Positions 36,585 to 47,761 of a DNA stretch of 64,000 bases are shown here, piece after piece. The notes beneath the pieces were generated by a model. It was not told the DNA's origin, did no database searches, and saw only the letters and a program-made list of their open reading frames with translations. Where the stretch lies: the NCBI RefSeq assembly GCF_018324205.1, contig NZ_AP023356.1, positions 2,993,501 through 3,057,500 on the forward strand, given 5' to 3'. The translations under genes were made by a program, and so were the position numbers. Origin of the DNA: Actinoplanes ianthinogenes (GTDB lineage: Bacteria > Actinomycetota > Actinomycetes > Mycobacteriales > Micromonosporaceae). Numbering within the stretch: position 1 is the stretch's first letter; each line of letters begins with the position of its first letter.

Positions 36585-39500
36585 GTGCCCGAGCCCGATG
36601 TCACCCCGCCACCCGCCGAGCGTGCCCGCGCCGGCGTGCGAGCCTGGGTGCGCGAGTCCGGCCGCCGCACCAAGCAGCGGATCCGCGGCGCCAGTCCCTA
36701 TGCGATTCTGGCCTTCCTGACCGCCTCCGCGGTCGCCCCGGTGGCCGGGGCCGGGCTCGGCGCCTCGGCCGGGTTCGCGGTGGCGCTGGCCCAGCTCGGC
36801 GGCCTGGGCAGCAACTTCCTGGCCGACGCCCTGGCCGGCACGGCCCAGCGGATGCGCGGCGCCGGCCCGATCACCGAGCAGCAGTGGCGGGACGCCGTCG
36901 CCGCCGACCTGCTGCCGCTGCTCGACGCCGGTGACGAGCAGAGCCGGCAGTTGCGGGCCGAGGTCTCCGCGGTGCTGCACGAGATCGACGCGGTGGCCAC
37001 CGCGCTGACCGAGGCGGCCACCGCCGACGACGAGTTGCGCCGGCAGCTGGAGCAGGTCTTCGAGGAGCTGGGCAGCGACGTCGGCGAGCTGCACTGGATG
37101 CTCATCGACGTCCGCCGCTCGATCGATGACCTGCGCCAGCAGTTCGCCGGCCAGAGCCTGCTGCTCAACCAGCAGCTCGAACAGGTGCGCCGCCAACTGC
37201 TCGCGGTCACCGGCGAGCCACCACCGGCGACCCGGGCGGTGGCCTCCTCGGTCCCGCCCTACCCCGGTCTGGCCAGCTTCGAGCCGGCCGACGCACCGCT
37301 GTTCCGGGGCCGCGAGACACAAATCGCCGAGTTGCTGGCCCGGCTCAGTGAGCAGATCGTGGGCGCGCCGCCCCTGGTCGTCACCGGCGTCTCCGGCGCC
37401 GGCAAGTCGTCCCTGCTGCGGGCCGGCCTGCTCCCGGCGATCGGGACCGGCCGATTGGGCGAGGCCGCGTCCGGGTGGCCCTGGATCCTGCTGACTCCGG
37501 GCCCCACTCCCCTGCGCACCCTGATCCAGCAGATCACCACCCTGCTCAGCACCGATCCGGCCGCGCCCAGCGTCGACCTCGTGCCGCGGGGCGGAGGCGA
37601 GCCGGGCAAGACCGACCCGGATGGGCCGGGCGAGGACGGTGACAGCGGGTCGGGTGACGGCGGTGGCGGGTCGGACGAGATCCGCGTTGGCGGGTGGGTC
37701 GGGTCCGGGGAGAACAGGGAGGCGACGCTCGACGAGCTGATCGAGGCGGTGCGGCGGGAGCCTCAGCAGATGGGCGTGCTCGCCGGGCGGGCGGCGGCCC
37801 GGGGGCGGCGGCCGGTGATCGTGGTGGATCAGTTCGAGGAGCTGTTCACCCAGGGCGCCGACCCGGCTGAGCAGCTCGCCTTCGCGGCGGCGCTGACCGC
37901 TGCGGCGCCCGCGCTCGTGGTCATCGCGGTGCGGTCCGACTTCTATCCAGCCTGTGTGGAGTTGCCGCCGCTGGCCGAGCTGCTGGCCGCGGGGCACGTG
38001 GTGCTCGGGCCCCTGGACGCCGCGGCGGTGCGCCGGGCCGTGGTCGAGCCGGCCGAGCAGTCCGGCCTGACCGTCGACCCGGGCCTGCCCGAGCTGATGC
38101 TGCGCGATCTCAGCGACGGCGACAGCTACGAGCCGGGCACCCTGCCGCTGCTGGCGCACGCGTTGCGGGCCACCTGGGAGCGGCGCGAGGGCGACCGGCT
38201 CACCGTCGAGGCCTACCGGGCCACCGGCGGGATCCGGCACGCGGTCGCGGAGACCGCCGAGCGGATCTACCTGGAGCTCGACCCGGACGACCGGTCGGCG
38301 CTGCGAGCCGAGCTTCTCTCCCTGGTCACGGTGACCGGCAACGGCACGGTCGTCCGGCGGCGCGGCGAGCGCGGCGCGGCCGGCTCCCGGGTGCTCGACC
38401 GCCTGGTCGCCGAGCGGCTGGTCACCGCCGGGACGGACACCGTGGAGATCAGCCACGAGGCGCTGCTCACCGGATGGCCGCGGCTGGCCGGCTGGGTCGC
38501 CGAGGCCCGCGCCGACCTGGAGCTGCGGCAGCGGGTGATCGAGGCCGCGGCGGACTGGGAACGCTCCGGCCGCGACCCGGACCTGTTGCTGCGCGGCGCC
38601 CGCCTGCTCGCCGCCCGCGAACGCCTCGCCGACGCGAACTCCCTGCCCGAGCCGGCCCTGGCCTTCGTGGCCTCCGGAGTCGAGGCCACCGAGGCCGCCG
38701 AGGCGGCGCGGCGCCGGGCCACCGGACGGCTGCGGAGACTCGCCGCCGGGCTCGGGGTGGCGCTCCTGCTGGCCGTCGGGGGCGGTCTGCTGGCGCTCGA
38801 CAAGCAGCAGGTCGCCGCGGACAAGGAGCGGGAGGCACAGGCCGCCCGGCAGGATGCCGCCTCCCGGCAGGCCGCCGCCGAGTCGGTGAACGCGCTGGAC
38901 CGGGACGAGATCACCGCGGTGCGGCGGGCACTTGACGGGTGGCAGGAGGCACATACCGCGCAGGCCCGCGGAGCGTTGCTCTCCGCGCAGATGTTCAACT
39001 CGCTCGGCACGCTGGGCACCGAAGCGGGCGGTTGGTCGGCGGCGGTCAGCCCGGACGGCACCCGGATCGCGATCGGTTACGGCGGCGGGGTGATCCGGCT
39101 CTGGGACGCCGCCACGTTCACGCCGATCGGCGAGCCACTGGTGACGCCCGCGGAGAAGGCCCGGGAAAGTGTGGTCTCCGTGGCGTTCTCGCCGGACGGC
39201 CGGTTCCTGCTCTCCAGCGCGTTCGCGGTGAACAGTCTGCAGATCTGGGACACCACCTCCGGCGCCGTCGTCCACACCCTCCCGGGTGGTGCGGCAGCCA
39301 CCTGGGTGCCGGGCACCAGCACCGTCGTGGCCACCCGCACCGACACCGGCGGCTCCGGATTCCAACTCGGCCTGTGGGACGCCGGGACCGGCCGGCTGAC
39401 GCGGTCGATCCCGGTCGGCGACTACTTCGCCTACGACTTGGCGATCAGCCGGGACGGGAAATACGCCGCGATCGCGAAGAATCCCGGGCGCAGCGCGCGG

Positions 39501-40892
39501 GTCTTCCGGCTGAGCGACGGGCGGCCGGTGACCACCATCCCCGACGCGGTCCAGGTCGCGTTCGCGCCGGACGGGACCCTGGTCGGGATGAACTGGTTCG
39601 GGCAGCTCGCTCAGTCGGCGATCCCGTCCGGGAAACAGCTCAGGACGCTCGTGGCGGATGAGAACATGCCCGGATACAGCCGGTTCGCCGTCACCGCCGA
39701 CGGGATGGTGGTCGCGAACAACGGATCCCGGAGCGTCGCCATGTTCTCCCTGGCCGATGGCACCAAGACGATCCAGGACACCGGGGTCGGCGTCTCCCCG
39801 GTTGTCGCCACCTCGCCGGACGGCAGGCTGGTCGTCGTCACCGGTCAGGACGCCCCGACCGCGGTGTTCCGCCGGGCCACGACCTGGCTCCCGCATCACG
39901 GCGTGGTGTTCGACAGCAGTTTCTCGCCGGACGGGCGGCACGTGGCGGCCGGCACCGAGGGCGGGCGGATACGCATCTGGGATGTGGCCTCCCGCGACTT
40001 GACCGCCGAGGTCGGGACCGGCGGAAACCCGGTTCAGGTCGCGTTCACCTCCGGTGGCCTGCTGGTGGACGCCACCGTGAAGCCCGGGCTGGAGATCCGG
40101 GACGCGGCGACCGGCCGGCTCAGGGAGACCGTGCCGCTGGCCGGCACGCCGACGGACCTCGCCGTCTCGCCGGACGGCTCCCTGGTGGCGGTGGCAACCG
40201 GCCGGACCCCCGCGGAGGTCTTCCAGACCGGGGTCGATCCGAAGTCCCGGGAACAGATCCTGGTCTACGACCTGGTCCGCCGCGAGGTGCGCACCCGGTT
40301 GCGGCCGGAGGGGATGCCCTACACGGTGGCGTTCACCCCGGACGGCGATTCCCTGCTCGCGACGACGACCACTGCCGACGACACCACCAAGATCTTCTCC
40401 TCGGACCTGCGGACCTGGCGGACCACCGACTTCACCCCGATCAGCAGCCATCGCCTCGGCAACCATCAGGCCACCGATCTCGCGGTCGCCCCGGCCGACG
40501 GTTCGATCGCGGTGGCCGGAACGGATGGGTACGTCGAGTTCCTCAGCCCGGACGGAGCACAGCCACGCTGGCAGACGCCCCGGCAGGTGCAGCAGATCGA
40601 CACCATCGCGTTCGCGCCGGACGGCCGGACGCTGGCCTCGAGCGAATTCGACGGCCGCATTCATCTCTGGGACACGATCGGCAGGGCGGAGGTCGCCACT
40701 CTGAATGGGCACCGTAGCCGGATCGCTTCGCTGAGCTTCGCACCGGGCGGCGGGCTGCTGGCGAGCTCTGAGCTCGACGGGGCGTTCGGGTTGTGGCAGC
40801 TGAATCCGGCCGAGGTCGTACCGGAGATGTGCCGGATCGCGATCATCGCGGGCCGCAACGAAGGGAGCGAACCGTCGCCCCTCTGCCGCTGA
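36585..40892 (+). CDS. Giant nSTAND NTPase with WD40 propeller domain
   Basis: The 1435-residue protein has an N-terminal hydrophobic region (about residues 40-85), a coiled-coil-rich segment (about 100-210), an nSTAND1-type NTPase starting at PYPGLASFEPADAPLFRGRE, with Walker A VSGAGKSSLL near residue 274 and Walker B VIVVDQFEELF near residue 412, a helical arm, one membrane segment near 722-745 (VALLLAVGGGLLALD) with a charged coil, and then about 14 degenerate WD40-type blades (repeated FSPDGR/LWDT-like motifs) to the end. A Gly/Asp-rich insert (about 340-380) splits the NTPase. Such proteins sense or scaffold; the partner is unknown. GTG at 36585 has AAGGA seven bases upstream; GTG at 36564 is an alternative. 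Confidence 0.9.
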   Translation: MPEPDVTPPPAERARAGVRAWVRESGRRTKQRIRGASPYAILAFLTASAVAPVAGAGLGASAGFAVALAQLGGLGSNFLADALAGTAQRMRGAGPITEQQWRDAVAADLLPLLDAGDEQSRQLRAEVSAVLHEIDAVATALTEAATADDELRRQLEQVFEELGSDVGELHWMLIDVRRSIDDLRQQFAGQSLLLNQQLEQVRRQLLAVTGEPPPATRAVASSVPPYPGLASFEPADAPLFRGRETQIAELLARLSEQIVGAPPLVVTGVSGAGKSSLLRAGLLPAIGTGRLGEAASGWPWILLTPGPTPLRTLIQQITTLLSTDPAAPSVDLVPRGGGEPGKTDPDGPGEDGDSGSGDGGGGSDEIRVGGWVGSGENREATLDELIEAVRREPQQMGVLAGRAAARGRRPVIVVDQFEELFTQGADPAEQLAFAAALTAAAPALVVIAVRSDFYPACVELPPLAELLAAGHVVLGPLDAAAVRRAVVEPAEQSGLTVDPGLPELMLRDLSDGDSYEPGTLPLLAHALRATWERREGDRLTVEAYRATGGIRHAVAETAERIYLELDPDDRSALRAELLSLVTVTGNGTVVRRRGERGAAGSRVLDRLVAERLVTAGTDTVEISHEALLTGWPRLAGWVAEARADLELRQRVIEAAADWERSGRDPDLLLRGARLLAARERLADANSLPEPALAFVASGVEATEAAEAARRRATGRLRRLAAGLGVALLLAVGGGLLALDKQQVAADKEREAQAARQDAASRQAAAESVNALDRDEITAVRRALDGWQEAHTAQARGALLSAQMFNSLGTLGTEAGGWSAAVSPDGTRIAIGYGGGVIRLWDAATFTPIGEPLVTPAEKARESVVSVAFSPDGRFLLSSAFAVNSLQIWDTTSGAVVHTLPGGAAATWVPGTSTVVATRTDTGGSGFQLGLWDAGTGRLTRSIPVGDYFAYDLAISRDGKYAAIAKNPGRSARVFRLSDGRPVTTIPDAVQVAFAPDGTLVGMNWFGQLAQSAIPSGKQLRTLVADENMPGYSRFAVTADGMVVANNGSRSVAMFSLADGTKTIQDTGVGVSPVVATSPDGRLVVVTGQDAPTAVFRRATTWLPHHGVVFDSSFSPDGRHVAAGTEGGRIRIWDVASRDLTAEVGTGGNPVQVAFTSGGLLVDATVKPGLEIRDAATGRLRETVPLAGTPTDLAVSPDGSLVAVATGRTPAEVFQTGVDPKSREQILVYDLVRREVRTRLRPEGMPYTVAFTPDGDSLLATTTTADDTTKIFSSDLRTWRTTDFTPISSHRLGNHQATDLAVAPADGSIAVAGTDGYVEFLSPDGAQPRWQTPRQVQQIDTIAFAPDGRTLASSEFDGRIHLWDTIGRAEVATLNGHRSRIASLSFAPGGGLLASSELDGAFGLWQLNPAEVVPEMCRIAIIAGRNEGSEPSPLCR

Positions 40893-40900
40893 AAGCGGCA
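40884..40900. terminator. Hairpin between convergent WD40 and PPTase genes
   Basis: TGCCGCT, GAA, AGCGGCA forms a perfect 7-bp stem overlapping the WD40 stop and ending seven bases before the PPTase stop. It could terminate both transcripts. Confidence 0.55.
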
Positions 40901-40907
40901 TGCGAGG

Positions 40908-41543
40908 TCAGCGGCAGACGGCGGTGAGGATGAGGTCGCGCTCCACCAGGAAGCGGCCGGAGAGGTGCGGGATCGGGGTGTCGGGCAGCAGGATCCGGCC
41001 GACGAAGGTGCCGGTGGCCGGGTCGATGTCGAGGGAGGCGTCCTCGAAGCCGAGCCAGCGGCCGGTCAGGGGGTACCACGCTTTGTAGATCGACTCCTTG
41101 GCGCTGAACAGCAGGCGATCCCAGCAGGTCTCCGGATGGCTGACGGCGAGCCGAGCCAGCAGGTCGCGGTCGTCCGGGGTGGTCACGGCGCCGAGGACCC
41201 GTGGGGGCAGCGGGGCGTGCGGTTCGGCGTCGATGCCTACGCTCGCGACCTCGCTGATGTGCGACACCGCCGCCGCGCGGAAGCCCGCGCAGTGGGTGAT
41301 GCTGCCGGCGACGCCGGATGGCCAGATCGGCTCACGGCGTGGGCCGCGGAGGATAGGGGTGGGCGCGTGGCCGAGTGCCAGGAGCGCTTCGCGGGCGCAG
41401 CGGCGGGCGGTGAGGATCTCCCGGCGGCGGCCCGGAGCGGTGCTGGCGACCAGGGCTTCCTCGCCGGGGTAACACGCCTCGTCCGGATCGTCGGAGTAGG
41501 CGACGGCGACGCGCACCGGGTGCGGCAGCAGTTGATCGAGCAC
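40908..41543 (-). CDS. Sfp/EntD-type 4'-phosphopantetheinyl transferase
   Basis: This enzyme activates carrier proteins of peptide, polyketide or siderophore synthases by adding the phosphopantetheine arm. The 211-residue protein has SITHCAGFRAAAVS, the Mg-binding VGIDAEPHAP and the catalytic motif FSAKESIYKAWYPLTGR, as in EntD-like enzymes. GTG at 41543 is the only usable start in this frame; GGAGGTGGG stands 11 bases upstream. A near-consensus iron box about 50 bases upstream indicates that it serves siderophore assembly, although no such synthase is in the window. Confidence 0.92.
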   Translation of the reverse strand: MLDQLLPHPVRVAVAYSDDPDEACYPGEEALVASTAPGRRREILTARRCAREALLALGHAPTPILRGPRREPIWPSGVAGSITHCAGFRAAAVSHISEVASVGIDAEPHAPLPPRVLGAVTTPDDRDLLARLAVSHPETCWDRLLFSAKESIYKAWYPLTGRWLGFEDASLDIDPATGTFVGRILLPDTPIPHLSGRFLVERDLILTAVCR

Positions 41544-41593
41544 CTGCGGAGTGTCCCACCTCCTCCGGGCAGCGGAGGAGGTGGGGCAACGCC

Positions 41594-41612
41594 TTAGGTA
41601 AGGCTGCCCTAA
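41594..41612 (-). promoter_or_regulatory. Iron box (IdeR/DmdR type) of the PPTase gene
   Basis: TTAGGTAAGGCTGCCCTAA matches the iron-box consensus TTAGGTTAGGCTAACCTAA at 16 of 19 positions. It lies 51 bases upstream of the PPTase start, suitable for blocking its promoter. Confidence 0.85.
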
Positions 41613-41759
41613 GTTATCACGTCGAGCCGCCGATGCGGACCTCCGCGTCACGCACGATCGGGCGAATCGCACCAGCGCCCGCCGGACGGCCACGGCAGGG
41701 CGGCGGGCACGGAACGCGCCGACCGCCGGACGGCGGCGAGTCAAAGTGATCACGCCGGC

Positions 41760-41843
41760 CACGGAGGATGTTCGGTACGCCACGGAGGATGTTCGGAACG
41801 CCGCGGAGGATGGTCGGTACGCCGCGGAGGATGGTCGGTACGC
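41760..41843. repeat. 21-bp tandem repeat, four copies
   Basis: Four adjacent units (41760, 41781, 41802, 41823) follow the form C(A/G)CGGAGGATG(T/G)TCGG(T/A)ACGC. The first two and last two form near-identical pairs. The period is a multiple of three but no protein is recognisable. It lies between the divergent iron box and the 3' end of the MOSC gene; 41613-41892 is otherwise featureless. Confidence 0.88.
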
Positions 41844-41892
41844 CCGGAGCGCCCCTGCCGACGCCGCGGCGAGGCGTGGGGCGTGGCCTTGC

Positions 41893-42696
41893 CTACGTCG
41901 GGGTGACCGGGGCCCCGAGCGTCAGCCGGCCGGGGCGGACCACGTCGGCGTAGACGCCGAAGCAGGCGCCCTTACCGTTTCCGAACACGTCGATCCGGTA
42001 GTGGCGGGCGAGTGTCCGGAGCACGACGGGGTCCGTGGGCAGTCCGGCCTGGGGGAGGCTGGGGATCACGCAGCGCGGGGTTCGGAACAGGACCCGGAGG
42101 AGCACGTCACCGATCGCCACCTCGGTTCCGGGGTCCGGGTCGGCGTCGGCGTCGATCAGCAGGTTGGGGCGGAAGCGTTCGGCCGGTACCGGATGGCCGG
42201 CCTTCTCCGCCAGTGCGGCCAGCGCGCCGGTGGTGACCAGGTGCACCGCCCCGAAGTCGACGAACCGGCCGGTCCGCGCGTGGCCGCCGGCTTCCTCGAC
42301 GCGCTCCTGCCCCGGCCGCAGGTCGGCGAGCCAGTCCGGCACCATCCCGGCCTCCTCCGGCAGCAGCCGGTGGATCCGGGGCTCGGCGGGGGCGGTCCGG
42401 GTCAGCCGGACCGGGCGGCCGAGGTGCTCGCCGAGCGCCTTGTCCGCCTCCGCGCTGCCGGCCTCGTAGCGCGCGCCGCCGACCTCGACGATCGCGGGAT
42501 CCCCGGACGCCCTGACCTGGAGCAGAGCGCCCCAGCGGCGCGGGTGCTTGGCGCTTCCGATCGTCGCGTCCTGGTCGTCGACGCACGCCCACGTCCGGTC
42601 TCCGGCCAGTCCGCCGTCCTCGACCTCGGCCTCGGCGAGGGTTTCTCCGCGGGCGCTCTTCACCGGATAACGCCAGATCCCCGCTATCTGTCCCAT
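41893..42696 (-). CDS. MOSC-domain protein
   Basis: This 267-residue protein has the MOSC N-terminal beta-barrel (IAGIWRYPVKSARGE, GLAGDRTWACVDDQD) and the MOSC domain with RFRPNLLID and the conserved Cys in TPRCVIPSLP, where molybdenum-cofactor sulfurases and amidoxime-reducing proteins handle sulfur or the cofactor. ATG at 42696 starts immediately before the conserved first strand; the frame remains open upstream without similarity. It is monocistronic. Biochemical role cannot be fixed from sequence. Confidence 0.9.
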   Translation of the reverse strand: MGQIAGIWRYPVKSARGETLAEAEVEDGGLAGDRTWACVDDQDATIGSAKHPRRWGALLQVRASGDPAIVEVGGARYEAGSAEADKALGEHLGRPVRLTRTAPAEPRIHRLLPEEAGMVPDWLADLRPGQERVEEAGGHARTGRFVDFGAVHLVTTGALAALAEKAGHPVPAERFRPNLLIDADADPDPGTEVAIGDVLLRVLFRTPRCVIPSLPQAGLPTDPVVLRTLARHYRIDVFGNGKGACFGVYADVVRPGRLTLGAPVTPT

Positions 42697-42961
42697 GACC
42701 ACCGTGCCTACCAGATCCGGGCGGGAACTCGCGGCCCCGGGACGGCGCCGACGCCACGCGAGAGGTGATGGACGGACACGCAACGGGCGGGAGAGGCACG
42801 CAAGGCTGCGGGGGGAGCGTCGACACGGACCTGAAGGGGAACGGCCGGACCGCAGCCGAGTTGCCGCTGGCCGGGATCAACAGCGAGCCGGCGCACGGCC
42901 GGGTCCGCCCGTGCCGTCGGGTGCCCCGCGAATCGACCGCGATCCACTAGGGTGCGCGATC

Positions 42962-43393
42962 ATGGAGTTCGCCCACGAGTTCACGGTCGCGGCGCCCGCC
43001 GCGCGGGTCTACGCGCACCTGATGGATCCGCGCAACTACATCGGCCTGTCCCCGCTGGTGGTCGAGGTCCGCGACATCCGGCCGGCCGGCTCCGTGGTCT
43101 CGTACGTGGCGGTCGAACGCTTCACCTTCGGCCCGTTCCACTGGAACAACCCGATCCGCGTCACGATGACTGGTGAGGTCCCCGGCCAGGCGATTGTCAG
43201 CGCGGTCCGCAGCCCCGGTTTCGTCACGCTGACCTCCCGCGTCACCCTCATCCCGGAGGTGGGCGGCACCACGGTCCGGGAGTCGATCGCGCTCACCGCG
43301 CCGGCCCCGCTCCGACGGTTCGTCCTGGGTCAGGCCCGCTCCGTCCAACTCCATCGAGCCGCCGAACTGACCCGCCGCATGGCCACCGCCTGA
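42962..43393 (+). CDS. SRPBCC-fold (polyketide cyclase-like) protein
   Basis: The 143-residue protein has the START/SRPBCC helix-grip layout: FAHEFTVAAPAARVYAHLMDP at the start, alternating beta strands (VSYVAVERFTFGPF, TLTSRVTLIPEVGG) and a long C-terminal helix (LGQARSVQLHRAAELTRRM). The fold binds hydrophobic ligands; ligand and role are unknown. ATG at 42962 is the first Met at the fold's start. It is not in an operon. Confidence 0.82.
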   Translation: MEFAHEFTVAAPAARVYAHLMDPRNYIGLSPLVVEVRDIRPAGSVVSYVAVERFTFGPFHWNNPIRVTMTGEVPGQAIVSAVRSPGFVTLTSRVTLIPEVGGTTVRESIALTAPAPLRRFVLGQARSVQLHRAAELTRRMATA

Positions 43394-43710
43394 CGACCGC
43401 TGACGTCCGCGGGACGAGATGGGCGCGGGTGCTTCGGCTGGGCTGAACATTGGTTCCGTGCGGGAGGGCTTCAGCCCGGCGGGGCGTCGCGGTCCGGACG
43501 GGCCGCCTGCGTCGCGCGGTACGGACGGGGAGTTTGCGGAGGGCGTACAAAACCGGTCGGATTCGCAGCGGACCGCGAGTCGCGGGGGTGGTTGCGTTTT
43601 TGCGGGTGGGCGGGGACACGCACGTCAGCGCGGGGCGCGGTGGCGGGTTCTTCGCCGGGGGGAACGAGGAACGCAAGCCGTTGGAAACTTGCTGGCGGCA
43701 GAATGGGGGC
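43394..43710. other. Intergenic region before glgP
   Basis: No gene, repeat or known operator is recognised. The stretch is GC-rich, and the glgP frame is open through part of it without family similarity. Confidence 0.4.
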
Positions 43711-46149
<2,439 letters not shown>

Positions 46150-46180
46150 TCACACGATCAGAATATTTATCTACGCAGGT

Positions 46181-46213
46181 CCGCGCGGGTGCAGACCGCA
46201 TGCTCCCGCGCGG
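46181..46213 (+). terminator. Hairpin terminator after glgP
   Basis: CCGCGCGGG, 15 bases, CCCGCGCGG gives a perfect 9-bp stem 32 bases after the glgP stop, after a short AT-rich stretch. Confidence 0.6.
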
Positions 46214-46350
46214 GCCGGGCGGGCTGATCTGGCCGCTGCGCGTCCATAACGATCAGCCCACCCTTCACGGTCCGCGGGTGGTCCGGGACCCCCACGGTCC
46301 CGGCCGATGCCGCATCATGCTCATGATCATTTTCTGTGTCAGGAGCGTTG

Positions 46351-46800
46351 ATGCGCCGTCAGGTCGAAGTTGTCATCGTGGCGGTGGTGGCCGCCCTGGT
46401 GGGCGCGCTCGTCTACCACCTCGTCATCTGGTGGCCCCACTCGGGCGGGATTCCGGAGAGCGTGACCGTGAAGGCCCCGCCGGCCTCCTCCACGATCAAC
46501 AACGATCCGTTGCCGCTGACTTTCAAGGTCACCGGTGGCGGCGAGGCTGACGTGACGTACACGCCCGGCCCGGACGGAACGATGGTCCGCACCAGGGTGA
46601 TGACGCCGTGGAAGGTGACGGTGATGGCGCCGAGGAACATTCCGGCCAGGGACGTCAAGATGAGCGTCACCACCACGAGCGACCGCGACGACGCCAAGAT
46701 CACCTGCTGGATCGGCATCGACGTCGGATCGGAATTCGCCGGTGTGGCGATGTCCGAAGACGTCGCCTACGGCCCGCACGCCCTGGCCAACTGTCTGTGA
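46351..46800 (+). CDS. MmpS-like membrane-anchored small protein
   Basis: The 149-residue protein has one N-terminal membrane helix (about residues 6-26, VVIVAVVAALVGALVYHLVIW) and a beta-rich outer domain (about 55-149): ADVTYTPGPDG, PWKVTVMAP, ITCWIGIDVG and a second Cys four residues from the end. This arrangement resembles MmpS proteins that accompany MmpL exporters in mycobacteria, but no MmpL gene is adjacent, so the function is open. ATG at 46351 has AGGAG five bases upstream. Confidence 0.7.
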   Translation: MRRQVEVVIVAVVAALVGALVYHLVIWWPHSGGIPESVTVKAPPASSTINNDPLPLTFKVTGGGEADVTYTPGPDGTMVRTRVMTPWKVTVMAPRNIPARDVKMSVTTTSDRDDAKITCWIGIDVGSEFAGVAMSEDVAYGPHALANCL

Positions 46801-46837
46801 CATGCAGTTCGCCGGTGGCAGCGGGCTTTCGGAGAAC

Positions 46838-47761
46838 TCAGCCGGCCGGGTAGAAGTTGCCGTAGACGTCGAGGGACTGGCCGCCGGCCGTGGTGGCGAC
46901 CGCCTCGTAGGTGTCGCCGCCGGCGTTTCGGCCGCCCGCGGGGTAGCTGTACTTCGCGGTGAACGTGTAGGTGCCCGGGGCGATCTCGTCGGCCGAGGCG
47001 AGCGTGAACGTGTAGAGCAGCGCCTCCGATCGCTCGGTGACATCGGTGCTCACGCTGGCGCCGGGGACCGACTTGGTGCCGCCCCGCGAGGTCAGGCCCG
47101 GGGTCTTGGCGACGCGGACGGTGACCGTGAGGGCGGTCAGCTTCTCGGTGGACTTCAGGGTGATCACGCCCGCGCCCTGGGTGTCGCCGCTGGCCGGGTC
47201 GATCGAGCCGTCCGACCAGAGCGGGCCCTGCTCGACCCGGGTGTAGCCGGGCTGCCCCTTGGTCAGGGCCGGGTCCGGATCAACCGGGGTCCCGGTGGCC
47301 GCACCGGGCCCCGTCCCGGTCGCCGTCGGCGTCGCGGGTGCGCCGGTCGGGGTCGTCGACCTGATCGGGGCCGCGGTGGCCGGCTTCGTGCTCGGCCCGT
47401 TCGCCGGGGGCGACGTGGACATGCCGGAAGTCGAGGGAGTCGCGGAGGGGGTCGCGGGCGTCGAGACGCTCGGGATGGCCTGATCGTTGTCGGTCTGGCC
47501 GGCCAGGGCCCACTGGGCCGCGAAGCCACCGCCGCCGAACAGCGCGACCAGCGCCCCGACGACCGCGAGTCGCAGCCGGGAGCCGCGCTGCCGGGCCGGC
47601 GCCGGGTCGTTGATCGCGGTGGAGGTGATCCGGGCCAGCATCGCCTCCCGGTCCGGCCGGTGCGCGGCCGCCTCGGCGTGCAGCAACGACCGCAACTGAT
47701 CATCCGAGAGCGAGGCCGCGGGTGGAGTCGGGACGCCGTGGTGATCGTCCGAGGGCCTCAT
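46838..47761 (-). CDS. Single-pass membrane partner of SigE-like factor (putative anti-sigma)
   Basis: The 307-residue protein has a cytoplasmic region of about 55 residues (LSDDQLRSLLHAEAAAHRPDREAMLARI), one membrane helix near 62-82 (LAVVGALVALFGGGGFAAQWAL), a long Thr/Pro/Ser stalk to about 155 and a C-terminal beta-rich outer domain. ATG at 47761 overlaps the sigma stop (ATGA), and in this sigma family the coupled membrane protein usually sequesters the sigma factor. No zinc-type HxxxCxxC motif is seen, so the anti-sigma role is inference from position and topology. Confidence 0.75.
   Translation of the reverse strand: MRPSDDHHGVPTPPAASLSDDQLRSLLHAEAAAHRPDREAMLARITSTAINDPAPARQRGSRLRLAVVGALVALFGGGGFAAQWALAGQTDNDQAIPSVSTPATPSATPSTSGMSTSPPANGPSTKPATAAPIRSTTPTGAPATPTATGTGPGAATGTPVDPDPALTKGQPGYTRVEQGPLWSDGSIDPASGDTQGAGVITLKSTEKLTALTVTVRVAKTPGLTSRGGTKSVPGASVSTDVTERSEALLYTFTLASADEIAPGTYTFTAKYSYPAGGRNAGGDTYEAVATTAGGQSLDVYGNFYPAG

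Noticed and set aside
36585..40892. Avs-type antiphage defence protein
   Set aside because: An NTPase and propeller are present, but no nuclease, protease or other effector domain is seen and there are no defence neighbours.
36420..40901. 1493-codon frame antisense to the nSTAND-WD40 gene
   Set aside because: It has no recognisable domain, is Gln/Arg/Gly/Pro-rich as expected for a GC-skew shadow, and the opposite strand encodes a clear multidomain protein.
41768..41953. Small protein with MFGTPRR repeats
   Set aside because: It is a translation of the 21-bp repeat and overlaps the end of the MOSC gene on the other strand.
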